From NCBI RefSeq assembly GCF_038051985.1, contig NZ_CP150291.1:2604001-2668000 (forward strand): a stretch of 64,000 nucleotides of DNA. Reading direction: 5' to 3'. Under the pieces are notes generated by a model that was not told the DNA's origin, ran no database searches, and saw nothing but the letters and a program-made list of their open reading frames with translations. This DNA is from Solibacillus sp. FSL H8-0523. GTDB taxonomy: Bacteria; Bacillota; Bacilli; Bacillales_A; Planococcaceae. Below, piece by piece: positions 45,600-57,644 of this stretch (position 1 is its first letter; every line of letters starts with the position of its first letter). A program made the position numbers and the translations under genes.

Positions 45600-46421
45600 T
45601 TATTTTAATTGAGTATGCGCTTCTTTTACAAGGCGATCGAAATCTGTAAATGCCGCTACTTCTTCTCCTGCATGTGGGTTGTAGAGATGGAATAAAAACT
45701 CAATATTCCCCTCGCCACCTGTAATTGGTGAGAATGATGCGTCTTTTACTACGAAGCCTACTTGCGTTGCCATTTTTGCCGTTTCTTCTAACACTGCTAA
45801 ATGGACTTTCGGCTCGCGTACGATGCCTTTTTTCCCTACGTTTTCACGACCCGCTTCAAATTGAGGCTTCACAAGTGCCATGACATCTCCACCAGGCATT
45901 AATACCGTTTTAAGTACAGGTAAAATTAATGACAGCGAAATAAATGACACATCGATTGTCGCGAAATCTGGTAAACCTTCGACTAGGTCTTCCGGTTTTG
46001 TATAACGGAAATTGGTTTTCTCCATTACCGTTACACGCTCGTCTGAACGAATTTTCCAAGCTAATTGATTAGAACCAACATCTAATGCGTAGCAATGACG
46101 TGCGCCGTTTTGTAAGGCACAGTCTGTAAAGCCGCCCGTAGATGAACCGATATCTAGCATAAGCTTGCCATCAACAGACATGTCGAAAATTTGTAGTGCT
46201 TTTTCTAGCTTTAAGCCACCACGAGAAACATATTTTATATCTGAACCTTTTACTTGTAGTGGTGCATCAACAGCAATTTTTTCGCCCGGTTTATCGATGC
46301 GAATTTCGTTTGAAAATACTAAGCCTGCCATAATCGAGCGCTTCGCTTTTTCACGCGTTTCGCATAAGCCGCGCTCTACAAGTAATACGTCCACACGTTC
46401 TTTTGGTTGTTTTGTTGTCAT
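45600..46421 (-). CDS. TlyA family rRNA (cytidine-2'-O)-methyltransferase
   Basis: A 273-residue protein: an S4 RNA-binding domain (about 8-65, RVDVLLVERGLCETREKAKRSIMAG) followed by an FtsJ-like Rossmann methyltransferase with the SAM motif LDIGSSTGGFTDCAL near 88-102. TlyA proteins methylate rRNA; the older label hemolysin is misleading. It corresponds to B. subtilis yqxC between dxs and ahrC and starts seven bases after dxs. Confidence 0.92.
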   Translation of the reverse strand: MTTKQPKERVDVLLVERGLCETREKAKRSIMAGLVFSNEIRIDKPGEKIAVDAPLQVKGSDIKYVSRGGLKLEKALQIFDMSVDGKLMLDIGSSTGGFTDCALQNGARHCYALDVGSNQLAWKIRSDERVTVMEKTNFRYTKPEDLVEGLPDFATIDVSFISLSLILPVLKTVLMPGGDVMALVKPQFEAGRENVGKKGIVREPKVHLAVLEETAKMATQVGFVVKDASFSPITGGEGNIEFLFHLYNPHAGEEVAAFTDFDRLVKEAHTQLK

Positions 46422-46428
46422 AACTTAT

Positions 46429-48324
46429 TTAAACCCTACCTGACTGTTTATTCGGTACAAGCTGTGTGATGCGTTTTACCGCTTCGTCAGCTGTTACATG
46501 TATTTCTGCAAGTAATAGGTCTACTTCACCGTGCTCGATAAACTCATCTGGAATGCCGATACGGTCTAATTGAATGTTGCGGTAACCATTGTCAAACGCA
46601 AACTCTAATACTCCGCTACCAAAACCACCTTGAAGCATTGATTCTTCAATCGTTAAAATTGGTAGCTCTGCTTTCATGATATCATGCAGCATTGCTTCGT
46701 CCATCGGTTTAATGAAACGCGCATTTACTACGCGTACAGAAACCCCTTGCTCCGCTAGCTTCTCAGCTGCTTCAAGCGCCATACCAATCGTTGTACCGAA
46801 CGTTAAAATAACCGCGTCTGACCCCTCACGTAACACTTCCCATGAGCCAATTGGTAAAGCTTTCATTTCTGCATCCATCTCTACGCCTAACCCGTTTCCT
46901 CGTGGGTAACGCATTGCGATAGGACCGTCATCATATGCAAGTGCTGTTTTCACCATATGTTGGCCTTCGTTTTCATCTTTTGGCATCATTAATACCAAGT
47001 TCGGAATGTGACGAAGGAATGAAATATCAAATACCCCTTGATGCGTTTCACCATCCGCGCCAACAAGTCCTGCACGGTCAATCCCGATGAAAACATTTAG
47101 CTTTGGACGTGCGATATCATGTAAGACTTGGTCATACGCACGTTGTAGAAATGTTGAATAGATCGCTAAAAATGGCTTCATGTTTTGTGTTGCAAGACCT
47201 GCTGCCATTGTTGTCGCGTGCTGTTCGGCAATCCCTACATCAAAGAAACGGTTCGGGAAATCTTTTTTAATCCCTTCAAGCTTCGAACCAACAGGCATCG
47301 CCGGTGTGATTGTTGCGATACGCTCGTCTTCTACCATGCATTTGCGTACTGATTCAGCAACTAAACTACTCCAAGCTGGACCTTTTGCCGCTGATTTCAC
47401 AAAGGCACCTGTTTCCATTTTGTAAGGACCTGTCCCATGCCACGTACCGACTGTGTCGTCTTCTGCAGGCTTGTATCCCTTACCTTTTTTCGTTAAGACA
47501 TGCACAAGTACAGGACCATTTACTTTTTTTGCATATTCTAATGTTTTTTCTAGTGATTCAAAGTCATGCCCATCGATAGGACCTAAATATTTGAAACCCA
47601 TTTCCTCAAAAAATACACCTGAAACAACTAAATATTTTAAGCTATCTTTTACACGTTCAGCGGTTGCAGCTAACTTGTCGCCAACCATTGGAATTTTAAG
47701 CATTAATGATTCTAAGTCTTCTTTTGCACGTGAATATTCCTTCGCTGTACGTAAACGACCTAAAACGTCATGTAATGCGCCAACATTTGGTGCAATCGAC
47801 ATTTCATTATCGTTTAAAATGACAATCATATTTGTTTTTTCATGACCAATATGATTGATTGCTTCAAGCGCCATACCACCTGTTAACGCACCATCACCAA
47901 TAACTGGCACAACAAAATTTTTGTCGCCTTTAATATCGCGAGCTGCTGCCATACCCATCGCAGCGGATAAAGACGTTGAACTATGTCCTGTTTCCCACAT
48001 ATCATGTTCACTTTCAACAAGTTTTGGGAAACCACAAAGCCCTTTAAATTGACGTAACGTATCAAATTGATCCGCACGACCTGTTAAAATTTTATGGACA
48101 TACGCTTGATGTCCAACATCCCATAAAAATTTATCCTTTGGACTGTTAAAAGCTTTATGCAAGGCAATCGTTAGCTCGACAACACCTAGGTTTGGACCAA
48201 TATGACCACCTGTTTTCGAGCATTTCTCGATTAGAAAGGCACGGATATCCCCAGCTAGTGCCTCAAGTTGCTTTTTATTCAAGTCTTTTAAAAAGGATGG
48301 ACTAGAAATTTTAGTTAAATCCAT
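46429..48324 (-). CDS. dxs: 1-deoxy-D-xylulose-5-phosphate synthase
   Basis: A 631-residue thiamine-dependent transketolase-fold enzyme, first step of the MEP isoprenoid pathway. [19 protein letters not shown] is near 36-54, the thiamine motif GDGALTGG...LNDN runs near 148-180, and [15 protein letters not shown] near 425. The start chosen is ATG 48324 (MDLTKI, as in homologues), with AAAGGTG nine bases upstream; an in-frame GTG at 48336 is too close to any ribosome site. Neighbour ispA works in the same pathway. Confidence 0.95.
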   Translation of the reverse strand: MDLTKISSPSFLKDLNKKQLEALAGDIRAFLIEKCSKTGGHIGPNLGVVELTIALHKAFNSPKDKFLWDVGHQAYVHKILTGRADQFDTLRQFKGLCGFPKLVESEHDMWETGHSSTSLSAAMGMAAARDIKGDKNFVVPVIGDGALTGGMALEAINHIGHEKTNMIVILNDNEMSIAPNVGALHDVLGRLRTAKEYSRAKEDLESLMLKIPMVGDKLAATAERVKDSLKYLVVSGVFFEEMGFKYLGPIDGHDFESLEKTLEYAKKVNGPVLVHVLTKKGKGYKPAEDDTVGTWHGTGPYKMETGAFVKSAAKGPAWSSLVAESVRKCMVEDERIATITPAMPVGSKLEGIKKDFPNRFFDVGIAEQHATTMAAGLATQNMKPFLAIYSTFLQRAYDQVLHDIARPKLNVFIGIDRAGLVGADGETHQGVFDISFLRHIPNLVLMMPKDENEGQHMVKTALAYDDGPIAMRYPRGNGLGVEMDAEMKALPIGSWEVLREGSDAVILTFGTTIGMALEAAEKLAEQGVSVRVVNARFIKPMDEAMLHDIMKAELPILTIEESMLQGGFGSGVLEFAFDNGYRNIQLDRIGIPDEFIEHGEVDLLLAEIHVTADEAVKRITQLVPNKQSGRV

Positions 48325-48487
48325 CTCTACACGCACCTTTTCATCAGTTTATTCACTGCTGTGATTTTTCTCTTAGTGTTTTCACGTTATCTCTTGATTT
48401 CAAACACTTTCAACAAAAGTAACATACCTTTCGCACTTTTGTTTATTATAACAATGTTCTTACACAAGACAAAAGTTTAACACACTT

Positions 48488-49372
48488 TTAGTTACTACGT
48501 CTCACAATATATTGGGCAAATTGTTGTAATAATGTTGTTTCGATACTCACTTTTTGTAATGCTTCGATTGCGAAATTGTAATGCTCATTTAATTTTTGCT
48601 TCGCTCCATCTAATGTAAGTAGTGCAGGGTATGTACTTTTTTCTGCTGCGACATCTTTACCTGCTGTTTTCCCTAACTCTTCAGATGTACCCTCAATATC
48701 TAAAATATCATCTTGAATTTGGAATGCGAGCCCAATGTGATGTGCATACGCGACTAATGCTTTACGGTCTTCTTCGCTTGCCCCAGCAAGTACAGCACCA
48801 GACTCGATGCTAAAGCGTAACAGTGCACCTGTTTTGTTGACATGCACCGTTTCAAGCTCTTGTATATTCAGTAGACGTTGTTCGCCGTCCATATCTAAAA
48901 TTTGGCCACCTACCATGCCCTCAGCTCCTGCTCCGACACTTAATAGATTGATTAGCTCTAGTTTTTGCTCGGCTGTTACGTTCTCAAGTCGCGCTACAAC
49001 TCCAAACGCTAATGTGTTTAACGCATCTCCTGCTAGTGTTGCAAGTGCCTCACCATATACGACATGGTTTGTCGGCTTACCACGACGAAGTTCATCGTCG
49101 TCCATGCATGGAAGATCATCATGAATTAATGAATACGTATGGATCATTTCCACAGCTGAACCCACAACTAAACTTGCTGCAAGTGGCTTCTTATACATTT
49201 CACAAACAGCGACTACAAAGAGTGGACGAATGCGTTTGCCCCCTGCTTTTAAAGAATACAGCATCGATTCCTTTAAATGTGCAGGTGCTTCAATTTTTTC
49301 GACTAAATCATACAGTGTCGTTTCGATTTCAGGTAATTGTACTTCAATAAATTGCTTTAATGTCGTTTCCAT
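48488..49372 (-). CDS. ispA: polyprenyl (farnesyl/geranyl) diphosphate synthase
   Basis: A 294-residue trans-isoprenyl diphosphate synthase. The first Asp-rich motif is DDLPCMDDDELRRG near 85-98, and the second is QIQDDILD near 225. It condenses isopentenyl diphosphate with allylic diphosphates, giving geranyl/farnesyl diphosphate. It is three bases downstream of xseB, the usual Bacillus order. Confidence 0.93.
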   Translation of the reverse strand: METTLKQFIEVQLPEIETTLYDLVEKIEAPAHLKESMLYSLKAGGKRIRPLFVVAVCEMYKKPLAASLVVGSAVEMIHTYSLIHDDLPCMDDDELRRGKPTNHVVYGEALATLAGDALNTLAFGVVARLENVTAEQKLELINLLSVGAGAEGMVGGQILDMDGEQRLLNIQELETVHVNKTGALLRFSIESGAVLAGASEEDRKALVAYAHHIGLAFQIQDDILDIEGTSEELGKTAGKDVAAEKSTYPALLTLDGAKQKLNEHYNFAIEALQKVSIETTLLQQFAQYIVRRSN

Positions 49373-49375
49373 GCC

Positions 49376-49600
49376 CTATTCTCCATTTCCTTGTTGGAAC
49401 GGTTGCTTTTCCCCATCTTCTCCAACGATTGAAATTAACTGTTGTTCTGCATTTTGTAGTGTGTCATGGCAAAGCTTTGACAGCTCCATCCCTTTTTTAT
49501 AAAGATCGATGGCTTGTTCTAATGGCACATCGCCTTGCTCTAGCTTACGCACGACTTCTTCTAGTTCCGTCATGGCTGTTGCAAATGTTGGTTTTGTCAT
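49376..49600 (-). CDS. xseB: exodeoxyribonuclease VII small subunit
   Basis: A 74-residue XseB. FATAMTELEEVVRKLEQGDVPLEQAIDLYKKGMEL is the family signature, spanning most of the protein. It binds XseA to form the single-strand exonuclease. Its ATG overlaps the xseA stop by four bases. Confidence 0.95.
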   Translation of the reverse strand: MTKPTFATAMTELEEVVRKLEQGDVPLEQAIDLYKKGMELSKLCHDTLQNAEQQLISIVGEDGEKQPFQQGNGE

Positions 49601-50952
49601 TTTGCTTTCCCTTCCTTCTGTACATGTGTCTTGATAATTTTCGCTTCAGCAAAACCATCTTGGAATGTCATATTGACAACATCCCCTTTTTCCAACTCAT
49701 GTACTGATTTTACTACGTTTTCATCTTTATATGCTACGCTAAACCCTTTACTCATTAAGTTTAGTGGGTTTAACGCCTCTAGCATGCGCAATTGATTTTG
49801 AAACGCTAATTGGTTTTGCGCGAATGTTTGTTTCATTGTGCGATGCAATTGATTATTTGTGTGCATTAGTTGCTGTTTCGCTGCATGTAATTGATGCTTC
49901 GGCGAATACTGTTTCAGTTTGCTATCGATTTTCTGTAATGCCGTTTGCTGATTTAACATAAAAAGCTTCGTTGCATTTTGCAAACTTGTGTCAACTTGTG
50001 CGAGCCTTTCTATAAAAGGACGATATAATCGCTCAGGTGTTGCAAGTGGATACGAATTTTGTAATTTTGTTAAACGCGTTCGCTCAAAATTCAAGCGGGA
50101 CGTCATCACTTGGTGCATAAATGTTTGCCTTTGCAGGAGTTGACCAATCAGCTCCTGCTGGTTTGGTACCGCTAATTCTGCAGCTGCAGTAGGTGTTGGT
50201 GCGCGTAAATCCGCAACGAAATCGGCAATTGTTGTATCGGTTTCATGCCCGACCGCGCTAATAATCGGAATACGGCTTTCAAAAATCGCCCGTGCGACAA
50301 TTTCTTCATTAAATGCCCATAAATCCTCAATCGAACCACCACCACGCCCAACGATTAATACATCACAAAGCGCCTGATGATTGGCTAAATAAATATTTTC
50401 TGTAATATTCGCCGCCGCACCTGCTCCTTGCACAAGCGTTGGATAGATTAAAATCTCCGCTTGTGGGTAACGACGGTTAATTGTCGTACATATATCACGA
50501 ATTGCCGCACCTGTTGTCGCGGTTAATACACCAATCGTTTTTGGGTACTGCGGGATTGGTTGTTTTAGATTCGGATTAAATAAACCTTCTTTTTGTAAGC
50601 GCTCTTTTAATTGGTTAAAGGCAACAAACAACCCACCAATTCCGTCTGGCTCCATCGTTTGTGCGTACAATTGATAAGCGCCACTCGCTTCATACACATT
50701 GACATCCCCACGAATAAACACTTTCATGCCTTCCTCGGGTTTGAACGTTAATTTGGTTGCTTGATTACGAAACATAGTTGCGTTAATGCGCGAGCTATCG
50801 TCCTTTAACGTAAAATAAATATGGCCAGAGCTATGAATTTTTACGTTGGATAGTTCCCCGGTTACATAAACATCACGTAAATGCGGATCGGCGTCAAATT
50901 TTCGTTTTATATATTTCGTTAAGGCTTTAACTGATAAATAGTTAGAAGACAT
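49597..50952 (-). CDS. xseA: exodeoxyribonuclease VII large subunit
   Basis: A 451-residue XseA. An OB-fold N-terminal domain (about 5-100) precedes the catalytic domain (about 130-310), with GRGGGSIEDLWAFN near 203-216 and SAVGHETD near 235-242. A long helical C-terminal part binds XseB. Start ATG with AAGGAGTGA. Confidence 0.95.
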   Translation of the reverse strand: MSSNYLSVKALTKYIKRKFDADPHLRDVYVTGELSNVKIHSSGHIYFTLKDDSSRINATMFRNQATKLTFKPEEGMKVFIRGDVNVYEASGAYQLYAQTMEPDGIGGLFVAFNQLKERLQKEGLFNPNLKQPIPQYPKTIGVLTATTGAAIRDICTTINRRYPQAEILIYPTLVQGAGAAANITENIYLANHQALCDVLIVGRGGGSIEDLWAFNEEIVARAIFESRIPIISAVGHETDTTIADFVADLRAPTPTAAAELAVPNQQELIGQLLQRQTFMHQVMTSRLNFERTRLTKLQNSYPLATPERLYRPFIERLAQVDTSLQNATKLFMLNQQTALQKIDSKLKQYSPKHQLHAAKQQLMHTNNQLHRTMKQTFAQNQLAFQNQLRMLEALNPLNLMSKGFSVAYKDENVVKSVHELEKGDVVNMTFQDGFAEAKIIKTHVQKEGKAK

Positions 50953-51047
50953 GTGCGCATCACTCCTTACGTGTCGTAAATTAATGTTTTTATAAGCTAA
51001 AAATCACGATTTTGATCTACATCAAAATCGTGATTTTTGAAGTTAGA

Positions 51048-51911
51048 TTATTTCGCTTTACGTTCTAACTCTTTTTCAGCTGCTTGTACGGTGTTTTCTA
51101 ATAACATGGTAATTGTCATTGGCCCAACGCCACCTGGCACTGGTGTAATATGTGAAGCAAGTTCACTCACTTCACCAAAGTTTACATCGCCAACAAGCTT
51201 GTTGTTTTCGTCACGGTTAATCCCGACATCAATGACAACGGCACCTGCTTTCACGTGCTCTTTTGTAATGAAGTTTGGACGACCTACAGCAGCGATTAAA
51301 ATATCCGCTTGCTTTGTGAATGATGGTAAATCTGGTGTTTTTGAGTGTGTATATGTAACGGTTGCATCTTTTTGCAGTAACAGTTGTCCCATTGGTTTAC
51401 CCACAATGTGGCTACGTCCAACGATAACAGCGTGCTTTCCTGCAACGTCGATTCCTGAGTGTTCTAATAATTTCATGACCCCATAAGGTGTACATGGCAA
51501 GTATGTATCTTGTCCTAGCATCATTTTCCCTACACTTACTGGTGAGAAACCGTCCACGTCTTTTTCCGGAGAAATTGCTTGGATCACTTCATCTTCATTA
51601 ATGTGTTTTGGTAATGGGAGCTGTACAAGGATACCGTGAATATCACTGCGCGTGTTTAATTCACGAATTTGATGTAGTAAATCTTGTTCTGAAATATCTT
51701 CTGGTAATTTTATTAACTCTGAGAACATGCCGATTTGCTCACAAGACTTTTGCTTGTTTGCTACGTATGTTTTTGAAGCTGGGTTTTCACCCACTAAAAT
51801 AACTGCTAAGCCTGGTGTTACACCATTTGCTTTTAAAGATGCTACACGAGTTGCGACTGCCCCTCGAATTTCTTGACCGATTTCTTTACCATTAATAATT
51901 ACACTTGACAT
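51048..51911 (-). CDS. folD: bifunctional methylenetetrahydrofolate dehydrogenase/cyclohydrolase
   Basis: A 287-residue FolD. The catalytic YVANKQKSCEQIG (Tyr-Lys) is near 52-64, QLPLPKH near 97, and the NADP site GRSHIVGKPMGQLL near 165. It interconverts 5,10-methylene-, methenyl- and 10-formyl-THF. The start is ATG 51911 (GGAAGGAG upstream); an in-frame reading to 52007 adds 32 non-conserved residues. Confidence 0.96.
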   Translation of the reverse strand: MSSVIINGKEIGQEIRGAVATRVASLKANGVTPGLAVILVGENPASKTYVANKQKSCEQIGMFSELIKLPEDISEQDLLHQIRELNTRSDIHGILVQLPLPKHINEDEVIQAISPEKDVDGFSPVSVGKMMLGQDTYLPCTPYGVMKLLEHSGIDVAGKHAVIVGRSHIVGKPMGQLLLQKDATVTYTHSKTPDLPSFTKQADILIAAVGRPNFITKEHVKAGAVVIDVGINRDENNKLVGDVNFGEVSELASHITPVPGGVGPMTITMLLENTVQAAEKELERKAK

Positions 51912-52056
51912 GTTGTTACTCCTTCCAGTGATCACGACAATGTGGAAGGCTGTCATCCATTGAAAATCAGATACGTATGCAGTTTGCGATGGTGACAACC
52001 GTTCCAACTAAATCTTTATATATTGTAAATCTTTATAGACTGTAATACATTGATTT

Positions 52057-52446
52057 TTATTGCTCAGTAAATTTCGAAAGTACACCATTGACGAATTTGC
52101 TTGATTTTTCATCACCATACGTTTTGCAAAGCTCGATTGCCTCGTTCATTACAACTCGGTTTGGTGTGTCTTCTTCATGCAGTAATTCGTACACTGCTAA
52201 ACGTAAAACCGTTCTCTCAATTTTAGGTAGACGGCTAAGCGTCCAGTTTTCTAAATTTTGTTCTAGCGCTGCGTCAATTTCCACTAGGTTTTCAGTTGTC
52301 CCACGAACTAATTTGTTTAAATAAGCATCTGACTCTTGTTCTTCCTCTAGAACGTGGCCAATCGCTTCTTCAAACGAAAGTTCTGTGCTGTCTAACTGAA
52401 ACAAAGCTTGGAACGCTTTTTGGCGCGCTTCAGATCGTTTCATCAC
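52057..52446 (-). CDS. nusB: transcription antitermination factor NusB
   Basis: A 129-residue all-helical NusB. RQKAFQALFQLD at the N terminus and NEAIELCKTYGDEKSSKFVNGVLSK at the C terminus are characteristic. It joins NusE in rRNA antitermination. GTG at 52446 is eight bases after GAAGGAGAG; the adjoining ATG at 52443 is equally possible. Confidence 0.95.
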   Translation of the reverse strand: MMKRSEARQKAFQALFQLDSTELSFEEAIGHVLEEEQESDAYLNKLVRGTTENLVEIDAALEQNLENWTLSRLPKIERTVLRLAVYELLHEEDTPNRVVMNEAIELCKTYGDEKSSKFVNGVLSKFTEQ

Positions 52447-52643
52447 TATTAAAGCTCTCCTTCGTAAGTAGCATTAGTTCCTATCATAGCATATTTTCGT
52501 TGTCGTAGCACAGTTTGCACGAAAAATTTTAGCCACTAAATAAGAATTGGTTTTTCTGCTATAAAAAGCAGTCATTTGCGATAAAAATGCGTCATGTTTG
52601 AAATTGTCGCACATCTCAAATGATTGGTATTTAAATTTCCCCA

Positions 52644-52681
52644 CATAAAAACGACCTCTCAAACAAGAGATCGTTTTCATG
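52644..52681 (-). terminator. terminator of the 88-residue hypothetical gene
   Basis: AAAACGATCTCT / TGAGAGGTCGTTTT form a stem with G-T pairs and a short loop, with a T-run on the minus strand. It lies about 25 bases after the stop at 52704. Confidence 0.75.
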
Positions 52682-52703
52682 TAACCTATTTTGTCTCGAT
52701 GAA

Positions 52704-52970
52704 TTAATTATTTTGAAGCGGGATCACAATCGTACCTGTTTCGCGCTTCCCATCAGTTGTTTCAGGAAATTCGAATAGGTACGTAATTTCAGTTGCTTTT
52801 TCTTTTAAGACAACAAATTGAAATTGGCGTACATTGTGTAGGAAATATTTAATGTCTTGCATCGCCATTAGTTCTCCTGCTGCCTCGTAATGAGCTAACG
52901 CTTGTTCGAAATACGTGTTAATTAACTGCATATCTTGCTCGTTCGCAATGCGAATAAAATCTTTACTCAT
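52704..52970 (-). CDS. hypothetical protein, 88 residues
   Basis: A small soluble acidic protein (MSKDFIRIANEQDMQLINT...) with a helical first half and a beta-rich second half ending in TGTIVIPLQNN. No family is recognised. ATG 52970 is preferred (TGAGGAG upstream, spacing 11); a TTG three codons earlier is too near the site. It has its own terminator and lies between glpK and nusB. Confidence 0.6.
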   Translation of the reverse strand: MSKDFIRIANEQDMQLINTYFEQALAHYEAAGELMAMQDIKYFLHNVRQFQFVVLKEKATEITYLFEFPETTDGKRETGTIVIPLQNN

Positions 52971-53043
52971 AATGTCCAAAACTCCTCAACTAGATTGCGT
53001 TTATTATAGCATAAAAGTGATTAGACATTAACGTGCTTTGCAT

Positions 53044-55334
<2,291 letters not shown>

Positions 55335-55353
55335 CCAAAACCTCCTCTTTCCT

Positions 55354-56988
55354 TTATGTTGTGACTTGCCGTATTTCCATCTCTAATTGTTCTGTGTACT
55401 TCAACTTTTGTTCCGTTGTCCAGTTAAGATATTGCTCCATTTCATCGATAACTAACTTTTTATGCTGCTTAACAAAATCGATGTTAAAATATAATGCCCC
55501 GGTTCTACGTACAAAGAAGTCAAGTGGCGTACTTGCAGCTTCCTCGTTCATTGCGTAATATAACTGCCCGTACACAATTGGGGGCAAGCTACCATTTGCC
55601 TTAGAAACATAATCGAATATTTCATCTACATTCGTACCATAAAATCTCGCAACAAATTTGCTTTCCTCTGCTGTTAAGCCGTATTGTTGTCCAAGCTTGG
55701 TACGCTTCTCTACAAAATCCCCGAAAAATTTTGAGCCACTAATATCTCCACCTGAAATCGGTAGGCGCTTTGTAATCGATGAACCAAACTGTGTACCAAA
55801 TTCTTTGTTCAATTGTTCAACGACTATATCTATGATTTTTTCCGCCATTTTTCGGTAACCTGTTAATTTCCCGCCAGCAATTGTAATTAATCCATCATCC
55901 GTTCGCCAAATCTCATCCTTACGTGAAATCTCAGAAGGTTCCTTTCCCTGCTCATGAATAAGTGGGCGTACCCCCGCCCAACCAGATTCGATATGTGCCT
56001 CTGTCAAATGTAGACTCGGGAACATAAAGCGAATTGCATCCAGTAAGTACGTTCGGTCCTTAGCTGTGATTGTTATATCCTTCGGGTCCCCTTCATAAAA
56101 AGTATCTGTAGTGCCGACGTACGTTTTTCCATCACGCGGAATCGCAAAGATCATACGCCCGTCCTCTGTATCAAAATAAATCGCTTGCTTTAATGGAAAA
56201 TCCGCAGCATCAAATACGAGGTGTACACCTTTAGATAAAATTAAATGCTTATCTCCTAATGCCCCGTTCAATTTGCGAACATCATCTACCCAGGGACCTG
56301 TAGCATTGACGACCTTTTTTGCCATCACCACGTAAACTTCACCCGTTAGTTGATCTTCCACCGTTACTTCCATAAATGCTAATTTTCCTACCTTTATGCC
56401 TACTACCTTCAAATAATTTTGAGCTATGGCCCCACGTGCAACCGCTGCTTTAATGACCTCAATTGTTAAGCGTGCATCATCCGTACGGTATTCTACATAA
56501 ATGCCACCACCAAGTAACCCATCCTGCTTTACAAGTGGCTCACGTTCCGACGTCTCTTCAGCCGATAACATAAAGCGTCGTTCATCGCGCTTAACACCTG
56601 CTAAAATGTCATAAATCTTTAACCCCACTGACGTTGAAATCGATCCAAATGTGCCACCTTTATGGAACGGTAAAAGCATCCATACAGGTGTGGTCACATG
56701 CGGTCCATTTTCGTACACAATGGCACGCTCACGTCCAAGCTCTGCCACTTCCTTAATTTCAAACTGCTTCAAATAGCGTAATCCACCATGCACTAATTTT
56801 GTTGACCTGCTACTCGTCCCCGCTGCAAAGTCCTGCATCTCTGCAAGCCCCACATTCAATCCGCGTGTCACCGCATCAAGTGCAATTCCTGCACCTGTAA
56901 TACCCCCACCAATTACAAATAAATCAAGCGTCTCTTCTTTTAATGCACTATTTCTTTCTTTGCGCGATGCTGCTGAAAAAATCACCAT
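55354..56988 (-). CDS. glpD: aerobic glycerol-3-phosphate dehydrogenase
   Basis: A 544-residue FAD enzyme. DLFVIGGGITGAGIALDAVTRG near 23-44 is the FAD motif, and TSSRSTKLVHGGLRYLKQFE near 60-79 the GlpD signature. A C-terminal helical domain follows about residue 400. It oxidises glycerol 3-phosphate to DHAP, reducing quinone at the membrane. It is the first gene of a glpD-glpF-glpK operon; the usual Bacillus order is glpP-glpF-glpK-glpD, and no glpP is seen. Confidence 0.95.
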   Translation of the reverse strand: MVIFSAASRKERNSALKEETLDLFVIGGGITGAGIALDAVTRGLNVGLAEMQDFAAGTSSRSTKLVHGGLRYLKQFEIKEVAELGRERAIVYENGPHVTTPVWMLLPFHKGGTFGSISTSVGLKIYDILAGVKRDERRFMLSAEETSEREPLVKQDGLLGGGIYVEYRTDDARLTIEVIKAAVARGAIAQNYLKVVGIKVGKLAFMEVTVEDQLTGEVYVVMAKKVVNATGPWVDDVRKLNGALGDKHLILSKGVHLVFDAADFPLKQAIYFDTEDGRMIFAIPRDGKTYVGTTDTFYEGDPKDITITAKDRTYLLDAIRFMFPSLHLTEAHIESGWAGVRPLIHEQGKEPSEISRKDEIWRTDDGLITIAGGKLTGYRKMAEKIIDIVVEQLNKEFGTQFGSSITKRLPISGGDISGSKFFGDFVEKRTKLGQQYGLTAEESKFVARFYGTNVDEIFDYVSKANGSLPPIVYGQLYYAMNEEAASTPLDFFVRRTGALYFNIDFVKQHKKLVIDEMEQYLNWTTEQKLKYTEQLEMEIRQVTT

Positions 56989-57068
56989 CTTTTTTCCTCC
57001 TAACCAAGTAAGACTATTATTTCTATACCCCTAACATATGTATAGAAACTAAACGTTTATATCAAAAA
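56989..57068 (-). promoter_or_regulatory. glpDFK promoter and leader
   Basis: On the minus strand TTGATA, a 17-base spacer and TACATA make a plausible sigma-A promoter. The spacer contains the palindrome TAAACGTTTA (57050-57059), a weak cre match (11 of 14). An 8-base inverted repeat (TTCTATAC at 57021-57028, complement at 57040-57047) lies around the -10/leader. No GlpP-type antiterminator with a T-run was found. Confidence 0.4.
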
Positions 57069-57102
57069 AAATCCTATTTCGTATGAAAACGAAATAGGAT
57101 TT
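57064..57102 (-). terminator. terminator of the Asp23 gene
   Basis: A perfect 14-base stem (57069-57082 with 57089-57102) and a six-base loop are followed on the minus strand by a T-run. It lies 16 bases past the Asp23 stop. Confidence 0.92.
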
Positions 57103-57117
57103 CTCAAATAAATGATT

Positions 57118-57519
57118 TTATTCAGCTGTTGCTGTTTCGAATTGAATGCCTGTTACGTGAATATTTACTTCACTTGTTTCAATTGCTGTCATATTTAAAA
57201 GCGCTTGGCGAATTGTTGTTTGAACTTCTTTTGCCACTTTTGGAATCGCATAGCCGTATTTCACTGTGCAAAATACATCAATTACGATATTGCCTTCTTC
57301 AGACATCGCTGATTTAATGCCTTTAGAATGTACCTTTTTACCAAAACGTTCCACAACACCTGTTGTGAAGTTCCCGCGCGTTGCTGCAACACCCTCAACC
57401 TCAGTTGCCGCGATACCAGCGATGACTTCGATTACTTCTGGTGCTACTTCAATTTTACCTAACTCTTCTTTACCAACGGGTGTTGGCTGCACGAATGCTA
57501 CTGGTTGTTTTTCTGCCAT
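57118..57519 (-). CDS. Asp23/Gls24 family envelope stress protein (YqhY-like)
   Basis: A 133-residue Asp23-family protein. KIEVAPEVIEVIAGIAATEVEGVA near 22-45 and a VDVFCTVKYGYAIPKVAKEVQ stretch near 82-102 fit the family. In B. subtilis yqhY follows accC and is linked to acetyl-CoA carboxylase activity; here several genes intervene. The start chosen is ATG 57519 (AGAGAGGAT upstream), two codons inside an in-frame TTG. Confidence 0.9.
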   Translation of the reverse strand: MAEKQPVAFVQPTPVGKEELGKIEVAPEVIEVIAGIAATEVEGVAATRGNFTTGVVERFGKKVHSKGIKSAMSEEGNIVIDVFCTVKYGYAIPKVAKEVQTTIRQALLNMTAIETSEVNIHVTGIQFETATAE

Positions 57520-57644
57520 GTTCAAAACATCCTCTCTTATGTAAACTAATCATTCAAGGCTTACAGTTACCTAAGCCAAGTATACTACAATTCAACACTG
57601 CTTGTCGTTGGGAACAACACTTTTTTGAAAAAACATGTACCCAA

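Noticed and set aside
52474-52680. Minus-strand 68-codon frame between nusB and the small hypothetical gene
   Set aside because: Its first codons are the terminator hairpin of the neighbouring gene and no family is recognisable.
56989-57068. GlpP-dependent antiterminator in the glpD leader
   Set aside because: The inverted repeat there has no following T-run; the strong terminator just upstream belongs to the Asp23 gene.
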